64,000 nucleotides of DNA from positions 1,550,001 to 1,614,000 of the forward strand of contig JACKAQ010000001.1 in assembly GCA_020634975.1 (NCBI GenBank), in the 5' to 3' direction. The stretch is from JACKAQ01 sp020634975 [NCBI: Calditrichia bacterium] (lineage in GTDB: Bacteria > Calditrichota > Calditrichia > RBG-13-44-9). Numbering within the stretch: the stretch's first letter is position 1; each line of letters starts with the position of its first letter. Made by a program: the position numbers and the translations under genes. This document shows, piece by piece, positions 7,887 through 16,522 of this stretch. Below the pieces are notes generated by a model, which worked only from the letters and a program-made list of their open reading frames with translations, had not been told where the DNA came from and did not search any database.

Positions 7887-9953
7887 GTGAAAAAAGAACG
7901 ATACATGCTGACCAGCGCACTGCCATACGCGAACGGACCCATTCACCTCGGACATTTGGCTGGCGCGTACTTACCGGGTGATATTTTTGCGCGATACAGC
8001 CGCATGAAAGGGCGTGATGTGCTATACATATGCGGTTCCGATGAACACGGCGTTCCGATTATGCTGCGCGCCCGCGCAGAAGGCGTTTCGCCGCAGGATA
8101 TTGTGGACCGCTATCACGCAATTATCAAAGATAGTTTCGAAAAAGTGGGCATGTCATTCGATTTCTACGGGCGAACCTCTTCTCCGGTGCATCACGAAAC
8201 CAGCCAGGATTTTTTCCGGACACTGGCGGAGAAAAACAAGTTCATCCTCAAATCCGAAGAACAATTGTTTGACGAAGAAGCCGGTATTTTTTTGGCGGAC
8301 AGGTTTGTGCGCGGCACTTGCCCAAACTGCGGATATGAGGATGCCTACGGTGATCAGTGCGAAAAATGCGGCACCTCGCTCAGCCCGACAGAATTGATAA
8401 ATCCGCGCAGCGCCATCACCGATACAAAACCGGTGATGAAGGAAACCACCCACTGGTATTTACCGCTGGCGGAATTCCAGAAACGGTTGGAAGACTGGAT
8501 CAACACCCGCGAAAACTGGCGCCCGAATGTGATGGGACAAATCAAAAGCTGGTTCAATCAGGAATTGAAAGACCGTGCGATGACCCGCGATTTACCCTGG
8601 GGCGTCAATATTCCCGCCGATGTCGCGGAAAAAGCCGGTGTCGATCCGTCCGGCAAAAAGCTGTATGTCTGGTTCGATGCGCCGATCGGCTACATTTCCG
8701 CATCCAAAGAATGGGCAATTCAGCAGGGTAATCCGGATGCCTGGAAACCATATTGGCAACACCCGGACAGCAAATTGGTGCACTTCATCGGGAAAGATAA
8801 TATCGTTTTCCACTGCCTGATTTTCCCGGCGATGTTGATGGAACACGGCGATTACGTGCTGCCGATGAACGTGCCGGCCAACGAATTTCTGAATCTGGAA
8901 GGCAACAAATTTTCAACCAGCCGCAATTATGCGGTTTGGCTGAATGAATATCTCGAAAAATTTGATCCCGATTCGCTGCGCTACACGCTGACCGCAAACA
9001 TGCCAGAAACCCGTGACGCAGATTTTTCGTGGAGCGAATTTCAATCGCGGCACAACAACGAACTTGCGGATATTTTGGGAAATTTTGTAAACCGCACGTT
9101 CACATTTATCAGCAAATATTATGAAAATGAATTGCCGCAACGCGCCGCTCTCGATGCGATGGATCTCGAATTGCTGGAAAATATCGCGCAGACGCGCGAT
9201 GGCGTTGGCGAAGCACTGGACAATTTCCAGTTTAAAGAAGCACTCAAACGATTGATGAATCTCGGGCGTTTCGCGAACAAATATTTTAACGATAAAGCGC
9301 CGTGGATCACCCGGAAATCCGATCCGCAGCAATGCGCCACAACCCTTAATTTATGCGCACAGACGATCCGCTCGCTGGCGGTGCTGATGAGTCCGTTCAT
9401 CCCCTTTTCATCCGAAAAAATTTGGCGGATGATCCGGTTGGATGGAAAACCGGCGCAGGCAAACTGGGATGCCATTGCTGAACTGCAACTACCGGATGGG
9501 CACAAATTAGGTACTGCGGAAATCCTTTTCCGTAAAATTGAAGACGAAGTTATTCAGGCGGAAGTGGACAAATTAGCGCAGGCGCTGGCAGGCAATACTG
9601 CCGAAACTGCACAACCGGCGGAGGAGAAACAGTTGATCAGCATCGACGATTTTCAAAAAATAGAGCTGCGAACCGCAATAATTTTAGCAGCAGAAGCAGT
9701 ACCCAAAGCCAGGAAATTATTGAAGTTACAAGTTGACCTCGGCACAGAAAAACGGCAGCTTGTCGCCGGACTGGCGGAACACTACCAGCCGGAGGAACTG
9801 GTCGGGAAAACCGTAATTATGCTTGCAAACCTGCAACCTGCTACCATTCGCGGCGTCGAATCGCAAGGCATGTTGCTGGCGGTTGAAGGCGAAAACGGAC
9901 TGGCGATCCTCACTCCCGAAAAACCGGTGCAACCGGGCAAACGGGTTTCATAA
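7887..9953 (+). CDS. metG: Methionyl-tRNA synthetase with C-terminal tRNA-binding domain
   Basis: This 688-residue class I aminoacyl-tRNA synthetase charges tRNA-Met. The HIGH motif is HLGH at residues 20-23, and the KMSKS motif appears as NKFSTS near residue 340. The zinc knuckle is at about 143-165 (CPNCGYEDAYGDQCEKCG), so this is the zinc-containing long form. The anticodon-binding helical domain is at about 390-550. A C-terminal EMAPII/Arc1p-like tRNA-binding domain (about 585-688, LRTAIILAAEAVPKARKLLKLQVDLG) gives dimerisation and tRNA affinity. GGGGAGG at about 7869 is an AGGAGG-like ribosome binding site. Confidence 0.96.
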   Translation: MKKERYMLTSALPYANGPIHLGHLAGAYLPGDIFARYSRMKGRDVLYICGSDEHGVPIMLRARAEGVSPQDIVDRYHAIIKDSFEKVGMSFDFYGRTSSPVHHETSQDFFRTLAEKNKFILKSEEQLFDEEAGIFLADRFVRGTCPNCGYEDAYGDQCEKCGTSLSPTELINPRSAITDTKPVMKETTHWYLPLAEFQKRLEDWINTRENWRPNVMGQIKSWFNQELKDRAMTRDLPWGVNIPADVAEKAGVDPSGKKLYVWFDAPIGYISASKEWAIQQGNPDAWKPYWQHPDSKLVHFIGKDNIVFHCLIFPAMLMEHGDYVLPMNVPANEFLNLEGNKFSTSRNYAVWLNEYLEKFDPDSLRYTLTANMPETRDADFSWSEFQSRHNNELADILGNFVNRTFTFISKYYENELPQRAALDAMDLELLENIAQTRDGVGEALDNFQFKEALKRLMNLGRFANKYFNDKAPWITRKSDPQQCATTLNLCAQTIRSLAVLMSPFIPFSSEKIWRMIRLDGKPAQANWDAIAELQLPDGHKLGTAEILFRKIEDEVIQAEVDKLAQALAGNTAETAQPAEEKQLISIDDFQKIELRTAIILAAEAVPKARKLLKLQVDLGTEKRQLVAGLAEHYQPEELVGKTVIMLANLQPATIRGVESQGMLLAVEGENGLAILTPEKPVQPGKRVS

Positions 9954-9977
9954 ATTAGCAGAAAGGATGCACAGCCT

Positions 9978-10829
9978 ATGCGATATATTTTTATCCTTTT
10001 AGCTGCAATCCTGTTGATTACCGGATGTGGTAAACCTCAGGAATCGCCAAAAAAACCGGATGTTTCGGCGAGAGCACTGCCGCTGGCTGCGGAAAACGCC
10101 GATTCGCTGGTTTATACCATGCGCTCCATCGAAAAGCGCAGCGGCGATTGCAGTGGTGGAAACGGCTGCGCAACGGTTCAGCTAACTTTTCCGGAGATCG
10201 TATCTGCGCAGCGAAATGCCGTTGCAGATTCGCTCCGTCTATTAACACAATCGCATATTTTTGCGCCAGTTTACGCGGACGAGGAAATCAACGCGCGCGG
10301 CATAATGGCACGAACTGCCGATGGATTTGCAGATCAATTTTTTGCCGAATTCGAGAAAATGCAGCAGGAATCGCCCGGATATGTCTCCGCCTGGACAGTG
10401 GAACGCAACATGCGCGTGTTGCGAAATGCGCCGCCGCTGCTGTCGCTGGAAATCAGCGAAATGACTTACACCGGCGGTGCGCACCCGAATTCATTCACGC
10501 GATACATTAATATTGATACGCGAACAGGTCAACAGATCCGGTTGACTGATCTGCTGAAATCCGGCGCACTCGAAAAATTGCAGGCAATCGCGGAAAAACG
10601 TTTCCGCGCCCAAATGGAAATGCCCGAAAAAGAAAGCTGGGAGCAGAAGGGATTTTTCTTCGAAAACAACAGCTTTGAGCTGAATGACAATTTCCGGATT
10701 GGCGACAACGGGCTGGAATTTCTGTTCAATCCATACGAAATTGCGCCATACGCATTTGGCGCGATGACCCTCGAATTGCCCTATTCAGAGATTGGCGACC
10801 TGTTGAGCAAATCTGAATATCTTCAATAA
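9978..10829 (+). CDS. DUF4163/DUF3298 lipoprotein (RsiV-like domain)
   Basis: The 283-residue product begins with a lipoprotein signal peptide, FILLAAILLITGCGK, with lipobox Cys at about residue 17. A DUF4163-like region (about 60-150) and a DUF3298 region (about 160-280, MTYTGGAHPNSFTRYINIDTRTG) follow. Gram-positive RsiV, which binds lysozyme, shares these domains, but most members in Gram-negatives are envelope proteins of unknown role. It starts 24 bases after metG with an AGAAAGGA ribosome binding site. Two Cys (CSGGNGC) near residue 60 may form a disulphide. Confidence 0.75.
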   Translation: MRYIFILLAAILLITGCGKPQESPKKPDVSARALPLAAENADSLVYTMRSIEKRSGDCSGGNGCATVQLTFPEIVSAQRNAVADSLRLLTQSHIFAPVYADEEINARGIMARTADGFADQFFAEFEKMQQESPGYVSAWTVERNMRVLRNAPPLLSLEISEMTYTGGAHPNSFTRYINIDTRTGQQIRLTDLLKSGALEKLQAIAEKRFRAQMEMPEKESWEQKGFFFENNSFELNDNFRIGDNGLEFLFNPYEIAPYAFGAMTLELPYSEIGDLLSKSEYLQ

Positions 10830-10862
10830 ATACAGATACTTACACGCCACTTTATTGAAAAT

Positions 10863-10889
10863 AAAAAAGGGCGCGACAACGCCGCGCCC
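10863..10889 (-). terminator. Rho-independent terminator of the arsM transcript
   Basis: GGGCGCG at 10869-10875 pairs with CGCGCCC at 10883-10889 around a 7-base loop. Read on the minus strand the stem is followed by a T run (10868-10863), so it terminates transcripts arriving from arsM. On the plus strand there is no T run. Confidence 0.8.
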
Positions 10890-10928
10890 CTACAATCACA
10901 TCTTTTTCAAATTTCAAAAATTTTGCTG

Positions 10929-11723
10929 TTACAACGGCTTTACCGCTTCGATGGTTGACGAAAGCACATAATTATCAATTGCTGAACCGGGCACCCATTC
11001 GCGGATAAATTCGCGGCTCTCATCTTTCGGTTGCAGCCGGACATCTTCAAATCCAACCGCTGCCAGCATTTTCTCCAGCGAATCGACCGTGGATGCGCCG
11101 GAAACGCAACCGGAATACATCGCCAAATCATTTTTGATATGATCCGGCAGCGTCGCCGTTGCGACCACATCGGAAATCGCCAGTCTTCCGCCGGGCTTCA
11201 GCACCCGGAACGATTCCCGAAAAACCTGCTCTTTTTCCGGTGACAAATTGATCACGCAGTTGGAAATAATCACATCAACTGTTGCGTCTGCCAATGGCAA
11301 ATGTTCGATTTCGCCCAACCGGAATTCAACATTCGTAAATCCAGCATTTTCAGCATTTTGGCGTGCCTTGCTGATCATATCCGGCGTCATGTCCACACCG
11401 ATAACAGCACCGCTTTCGCCAACGGCGCGTGCCGCCAGAAAACAATCGAATCCGGCACCGCTGCCCAAATCGAGCACGGTTTCGCCGCTTTTCAGTGCAG
11501 CTATCGCCTGCGGATTTCCGCAACCGAGACCCAAATTTGCGCCATCTGGCACACTGCCGAGTTCGTCCGCTGAGTAGCCCAATTGTTGGGAAATTTGATC
11601 CGGATTAATTTGTATGGTGGGTTCGCAACAGCCGGAAGAACCGCAGCCCGTTTGTTCGGACCGGGCAATTTTCGCATAATTTTCCCGCACTGCCTCGCGA
11701 ATTTGATCATTTTTCAATTGCAT
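10929..11723 (-). CDS. arsM: Arsenite S-adenosylmethionine methyltransferase
   Basis: This 264-residue class I methyltransferase has the SAM motif VLDLGSGAGFDCFLAA (about 84-99). It has the conserved Cys set of ArsM: CGSSGCC at 27-33, a Cys in GLGCGNPQ, and Cys in IISNCVINLS and MYSGCVSGA. ArsM methylates As(III) with thiols to volatile or less retained forms. A good AAGGAG site precedes the ATG. It lies 80 bases downstream of a SigZ-like sigma factor gene on the same strand, and a terminator follows. The function is well supported by the Cys pattern. Confidence 0.9.
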   Translation of the reverse strand: MQLKNDQIREAVRENYAKIARSEQTGCGSSGCCEPTIQINPDQISQQLGYSADELGSVPDGANLGLGCGNPQAIAALKSGETVLDLGSGAGFDCFLAARAVGESGAVIGVDMTPDMISKARQNAENAGFTNVEFRLGEIEHLPLADATVDVIISNCVINLSPEKEQVFRESFRVLKPGGRLAISDVVATATLPDHIKNDLAMYSGCVSGASTVDSLEKMLAAVGFEDVRLQPKDESREFIREWVPGSAIDNYVLSSTIEAVKPL

Positions 11724-11803
11724 CTGTAAAGCTCCTTTTTTTGGTTATTGTTCACTGCGTAAGACGAAAGAGCTTTCCAAAAGACGCAACATTTTTTGAA
11801 AAA

Positions 11804-12349
11804 TCAGCATTTTTCGCAATCGTTGCGTTCGTAATCGTAAATATTGCCGGTTGGATCGACGATCACGCGGCAGCAGGCGAGATAAATCTGTTTCAATAAC
11901 TCGCGACCACGCAGAATGCGCGATTTGGTTGCGGAGAGGGAAAGATTGAGTTTTTGGGCAATTTCTTTTTGCGGTAATCCCATCAGGTCGGCCATCCACA
12001 CCGGTTCCCGGTAGTTTTTTGGCAACATCAGCATCATCGGCTTGAGGCATTCAGCGATTTCCTGACGGGCAGCATCACTTTTTTCAGAATCCGGTTCCGG
12101 CAGATGTTCTGACAACTCTGCCGGAATTTTCCGGGTTCGATAATGGTCGATAATTGCATTTCGGGAGATCTGATAAATCCAGCTTTTTAAATGTGTTATA
12201 TCACTCAGCGAATCGGTTTTCTCAAATATTTTCAGAAAAATATCCTGCACGATATCCTCCGCAACAGCGGCATCGGAAACGCGTTTTTGCACAAAACCGT
12301 GCAGCTGATCGTGATATTCCTGCCAGATTTTCTCAAAATCAATCATCAT
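11804..12349 (-). CDS. SigZ-like RNA polymerase sigma factor with Cys-rich tail
   Basis: This 181-residue sigma-70-family (ECF-size) protein has region 2 at about 10-75 (AEDIVQDIFLKIFEKT, SWIYQISRNAIIDHYR) and region 4 at about 100-155 (LPKNYREPVWMADLMGLPQKEIAQKLNLSLSATKSRILRGR, shown here in two parts of one helix-turn-helix domain). The tail carries CC at 159-160 and Cys at 178 and 181, around VDPTGNIYDY. This tail is a hallmark of the SigZ group and could bind metal, which is inference. No anti-sigma gene is adjacent. It lies between a large surface protein gene (23 bases upstream) and arsM (80 bases downstream). ATG at 12349 or 12346. Confidence 0.82.
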   Translation of the reverse strand: MMIDFEKIWQEYHDQLHGFVQKRVSDAAVAEDIVQDIFLKIFEKTDSLSDITHLKSWIYQISRNAIIDHYRTRKIPAELSEHLPEPDSEKSDAARQEIAECLKPMMLMLPKNYREPVWMADLMGLPQKEIAQKLNLSLSATKSRILRGRELLKQIYLACCRVIVDPTGNIYDYERNDCEKC

Positions 12350-12372
12350 TCACTCAAATTATTTTGATACAA

Positions 12373-15300
12373 TCATTCATTTCCAGATTGCGGCGGTGCC
12401 GGTGGCGCCGGTTTGTCCACAACAACGATGGTCACCGTTTGCGATGCCTGCAGCCCGGCGGCATCTTTCACCACAAAATCGATACGATAGGTGCCCTGCT
12501 GATCATCGCCGGGTGTCCAACTGAATTCGCCGGAGTTAGCATCAAGATTGGCACCGGGCGGCATCGTGGCTGCGCTGTATTGCAATTTGCCGTTGTCTTC
12601 AGAATCGGGATCGTTACCTTCCAAACGGAATTGCAGCGATTCACCTTCAGTAATTTGTTGTTCACCGGGAGCGTTCAGGCTCGGCTGGCGATTAACATTC
12701 TCAACCGTAACTGCAACATTTACAGTTACTTCGGCACTGCCATCGCTAACCGCGTAAGTAAGCGAATGACTGCCGCTCTGGTTGAAATCGGGTTTCCAGG
12801 AAACAGTGCGGCTGGCCGCATCGAATGATGCACCGGCAGGCAAATTAGACATTGAATATGCCAATTTTCCGGCATCTTCCGTATCGGGATCGCTGGCTTC
12901 CGGCAATTGGGTGCTCCACGATTCATCTTCTGTTGCGGTTTGTGCGGCAGGTTCAGCCAAAACCGGCGGACGATTGACGTGCCGGATGCTGATTGTCGCA
13001 GTTTCTGAATCGCTGGCGCCAACCGGATCGTTCACAGAAATCGTGATGGAATATTCACCGCTTTGCTCAAACGTCGGCGTCCAGCTCAGTGCGCCGTTTT
13101 CGGGATTGAGCACTGCGCCGGCGGGTAAATTTTCCGCGCTGTAGCGCAGCTTTCCGGCATCTTCCGCATCAGGATCACTGGCGCTGAAAGTGACATTCAG
13201 CGGTTGGTTTTCATCGCCGGATGCGGACGAAACCGCCGCAAATTCCGGGGCACGATTCACATGATTAACAGTGATATTCACCGGCTGCTCAGCGCTGGCA
13301 CCTGCCGGATCGCTGACAACCGCAGTGAGCGCATACGAGCCGGACTGCTCAAACGAGGGTGTCCAATTGAATTGTCCGGTTGCGGCATCCAACTGGGCAC
13401 CGGCGGGTAAATTTGCGATGCTGTAAACCAGCTTCCCGGCGTCCTCCGTATCCGGATCACTGCCGGAAAGCGCGATGCCCAACGGCTGATTTTCATCAAC
13501 AGTTGCGGCGGCAACGGCGGCAAGTGCCGGCATGCGGTTCACATGGTTTACTGTAACGGCGGCAACTTGCTGTGCGCTCAGTCCGGCGGGATCGATCACC
13601 GAAAATGTGATGGAATATTCACCCGATTGCTCGAACGTCGGCAGCCAGGTGAAAGTGCCGGTTGCATCGTCAAATGTTGAGCCGACAGGCAAACTGTTTG
13701 CCGATAGCTTCAATTTTCCGGCATCTTCCGTGTCGGGATCGCTGGCTGTTACTGTAAATGTAAGTGTCTGATTTTCATCAACTTGCTGCGCAGAAATTGC
13801 CGCAAGTTCCGGCACGCGATTCACATGTTTCACCTGAATAACGGTTGATGTAGAATCGCTGTATTCGCCATCGCTGACAACAAAAGTTACCGGATATTCA
13901 CCCGATTGGTCAAATGTGGGTGTCCACGAAAACGCGCCGGATGTGGCATCCAACGTCGCACCTTCGGGCAGCGAAATTGCGGAAAATACCAGCTTCCCGC
14001 TGTCTTCCGTATCGGGATCACTGGCGGAAAGGCTGAACTGCAGCGGCTGGTTTTCGTCAATTTGCTGTGCGGCGGCTTCCACAATTACCGGTGCACGATT
14101 GACGTGATTGACCGTCACTGCCACCTGCTGATCTGCAACCAACCCAGACGGATCAGTAACCGCGAACCGGACATCGTAGCTGCCGGATTGCTCGAATGTG
14201 GGCGTCCACGAAAATGTGCGGGTTGCCGGATCAAATGTTGCGCCGACCGGCAAATTTTCGGCGGAGAGAGTCAACTTTCCGTCATCTTCCACATCGGGAT
14301 CACTGCCGCTGATAGAAAATGTAAGCGATTGATTTTCATCAACTTGCTGTGCCATAATTTGATCGAGAACCGGCGTGCGGTTTACATGCGTAACCACGAT
14401 ATCGAAACTTGTTGTATCGCTGAGGTTTCCGGCGGTCATGATCATTCGGATGTCCGCATAATTACCGGATTGGTCAAATGTTGGTGTCCACGAAAATGTG
14501 CGAGTTGCCGGATCGAACGCTGCACCGGCCGGTAAATTTTCCGCCCGGAAAGCAACGGCGTTCTGGTCTTCGCTATCCGGCTCGTTGCCGGATACTTGCA
14601 CAACGAGCATCTCGTTTTCGGGAATCGATTGTGCGGCAATTGCATCCAAAACCGGCGGACGATCCACATGTTGAATTTGCAACGTTGTGGTTTCGCGATC
14701 GATGCCGCCTGCGCCGTCTTCCATCAAAAAATCGACGACGTAACTGCCCGATTGCTCGAATGTGGGTGTCCACGAAAAAGTGCGGGTTGCCGGATCAAAC
14801 GTTGCACCCTCCGGTAAATTTTCGGCATAATAGTTGAGCCGTTGCTGATCTTCCACATCGGGATCGCTCCCGGCTTCCAACGTAAAAGTAAGCAACTGGT
14901 TTTCCGCAATGCCGGCATCCGGGGGACGTGGTAAATCCGGATTGCGATTGACATGCGCAACGTTCAGCGCAATCGTATCGCTGGCGCTCAATTCGGATTC
15001 GGTTTGCTCAACAATCCGGAAAACGAGATCGTTGTATGTTCCCGATTGCTCAAATGTGGGTGTCCACAAAAATGTGCCGGTTTGGTCGTCAAATGTGGCA
15101 CCTTCCGGCAGATTAAATGCCTGATACACAAACGCGTCGCCATCCGGTTCGGTAGCATCCAATTGAATCGTAAACAGTTCATTTTCTTTCAATTGCATAT
15201 CGGTGAGGTCTGCCAGACGCGGGCTGTTGTTGTGCCGTAAAATTTCTGTGTGATTGTTGGCAGCGAGGAACACATACACATCCCGTTTGTAAACGCCGTA

Positions 15301-16203
15301 GCTGATACCCTCGGTCGAAAACTGGCCTTCGAGGAACGGTTTGGCGAGATCGTTAACATTCACAATTCGCAATCCGGAATTTCGATTTGCCAAATAGACA
15401 TAGCTGCCGGATTTGTGAATGCTGCCAACAAAGCCGCCTTTGCCAAACTGACTAACGATCACCGGGGATTCCGGCGTGGAAATGTCCGCGATGGTGAGTC
15501 CGCCGGGTCCTTCTGCCATATATACGTAAGGGCTTTCAACCTGAACCATCATTGTGTTAAAATTGGTGCGCAGTTGACCGATTTGTTGGGGTTCGCTACC
15601 GGACAAATCGAAAATCAGCAGTCCGTTGTTTTTGGCTGCCGCATACAGTTTACCGTCCTGAACGGTGGTTTGCTGAATCCATTTTCCCGGTGTTCTGATG
15701 TGCCGGATGACCGGCGCCGTTACATCGGCGATGTCTACGATTGCAAATCCGGAATCGCCCATTGCCGCATATAACTGCTGCCCCTCAACAAATGCATCAT
15801 ATGCGTTTCCGGGTAATTTGATGCCTGCAATCCGATGGATATGTGTGGCATCGCTATAATCATAGATGATCACACCCGATGAATGGTTGGCAACATATGC
15901 CCGGTTATCGCGGACAAATGTTGCGTAGGATTCATCTTCCGACGGAAAAACGGCGAGTTGTTTTGGATTTCTAATATCAGAAATATCAACAACTTGTAAT
16001 CCTGCCCAAAAATTGGTGATAAACAGCAAATCGCCCGAAAGTGTTACTTGCCGGGCACCGTCCTTATATTCCAGAACCGACTGTGGCGGTGTAATTTGAG
16101 CGATGCGCTCAGCCGTTGCTTTTTGGGCAAACACACTATTTGTCATGCCTCCTGCAACGGTCATCATAAAAATTAATGTTAAGCAATATCCCAATGCCTT
16201 CAT
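12373..16203 (-). CDS. Secreted LVIVD-repeat protein with ten cadherin/Ig-like repeats
   Basis: The start is taken at 16203, where AGGAG precedes ATG and a signal peptide follows (MKALGYCL... VFAQ), although the frame opens at 16275. About residues 40-330 hold LVIVD repeats (LQVVDISDIRNPKQLAVF, GFAIVDIADVTAPVI), a predicted beta-propeller. Ten tandem repeats of about 94 residues follow, each with SDPDxEDxGKL, LPAGAxFDxATGxFxWTP and FEQSGxY, ending in HVNR. They resemble cadherin-like/He_PIG domains, and the acidic DPDxED loop suggests calcium binding. No T9SS sorting domain is seen; the chain ends in a Pro-rich tail. Probably an adhesin or extracellular structural protein. Confidence 0.8.
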   Translation of the reverse strand: MKALGYCLTLIFMMTVAGGMTNSVFAQKATAERIAQITPPQSVLEYKDGARQVTLSGDLLFITNFWAGLQVVDISDIRNPKQLAVFPSEDESYATFVRDNRAYVANHSSGVIIYDYSDATHIHRIAGIKLPGNAYDAFVEGQQLYAAMGDSGFAIVDIADVTAPVIRHIRTPGKWIQQTTVQDGKLYAAAKNNGLLIFDLSGSEPQQIGQLRTNFNTMMVQVESPYVYMAEGPGGLTIADISTPESPVIVSQFGKGGFVGSIHKSGSYVYLANRNSGLRIVNVNDLAKPFLEGQFSTEGISYGVYKRDVYVFLAANNHTEILRHNNSPRLADLTDMQLKENELFTIQLDATEPDGDAFVYQAFNLPEGATFDDQTGTFLWTPTFEQSGTYNDLVFRIVEQTESELSASDTIALNVAHVNRNPDLPRPPDAGIAENQLLTFTLEAGSDPDVEDQQRLNYYAENLPEGATFDPATRTFSWTPTFEQSGSYVVDFLMEDGAGGIDRETTTLQIQHVDRPPVLDAIAAQSIPENEMLVVQVSGNEPDSEDQNAVAFRAENLPAGAAFDPATRTFSWTPTFDQSGNYADIRMIMTAGNLSDTTSFDIVVTHVNRTPVLDQIMAQQVDENQSLTFSISGSDPDVEDDGKLTLSAENLPVGATFDPATRTFSWTPTFEQSGSYDVRFAVTDPSGLVADQQVAVTVNHVNRAPVIVEAAAQQIDENQPLQFSLSASDPDTEDSGKLVFSAISLPEGATLDATSGAFSWTPTFDQSGEYPVTFVVSDGEYSDSTSTVIQVKHVNRVPELAAISAQQVDENQTLTFTVTASDPDTEDAGKLKLSANSLPVGSTFDDATGTFTWLPTFEQSGEYSITFSVIDPAGLSAQQVAAVTVNHVNRMPALAAVAAATVDENQPLGIALSGSDPDTEDAGKLVYSIANLPAGAQLDAATGQFNWTPSFEQSGSYALTAVVSDPAGASAEQPVNITVNHVNRAPEFAAVSSASGDENQPLNVTFSASDPDAEDAGKLRYSAENLPAGAVLNPENGALSWTPTFEQSGEYSITISVNDPVGASDSETATISIRHVNRPPVLAEPAAQTATEDESWSTQLPEASDPDTEDAGKLAYSMSNLPAGASFDAASRTVSWKPDFNQSGSHSLTYAVSDGSAEVTVNVAVTVENVNRQPSLNAPGEQQITEGESLQFRLEGNDPDSEDNGKLQYSAATMPPGANLDANSGEFSWTPGDDQQGTYRIDFVVKDAAGLQASQTVTIVVVDKPAPPAPPQSGNE
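12480..15220 (-). repeat. Ten tandem copies of a ~280-bp repeat inside the surface protein gene
   Basis: The ten cadherin/Ig-like units are also similar at the DNA level. Phrases such as the plus-strand complement of FEQSGEYSITF recur about every 280 bases. The most similar copies are in the middle (about 13,000-14,400). Such arrays can change copy number by slippage or recombination and are hard to assemble. Confidence 0.75.
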
Positions 16204-16522
16204 CAACCACTCCTGTGTACTTTGTTGAATTAAGGAAAATATACCAAACCCATCCAGCCAAAGCAATGATTCCATTTAGGTTATCAAAGATTTTAGCCAA
16301 TTTGATTGTAGCAAATATCCTACCAACATACTATTATCGGCAATAATAAATTTGTCGTATCACCTAAATAGTTGGTTTGATAAAGATATCACTTGCGTCT
16401 GAATTTCAAATCGTTAGAAATCATTCGAGAAGCCCTTTAAGAAGACTATCAAAAAGTGTAAAAAAAATGATCACTTTTGCGAGGAAATGTGGAGGGAAAA
16501 ACAGTAATTCTCGTGTCGGTAT
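16204..16522. other. Intergenic gap with a weak hairpin
   Basis: This A/T-rich stretch of about 320 bases lies upstream of the repeat protein gene and downstream of the TPR lipoprotein gene. AAAAGTG (16452-16458) and CACTTTT (16472-16478) form a short stem. Read on the minus strand it is followed by TTTTTGATAG, so it may terminate the TPR gene. The repeat-protein promoter must lie here but was not identified. Confidence 0.35.

Noticed and set aside
12480-15220. CRISPR-like periodic repeats
   Set aside because: The period is about 280 bases and coding; these are protein domain repeats, not spaced direct repeats.
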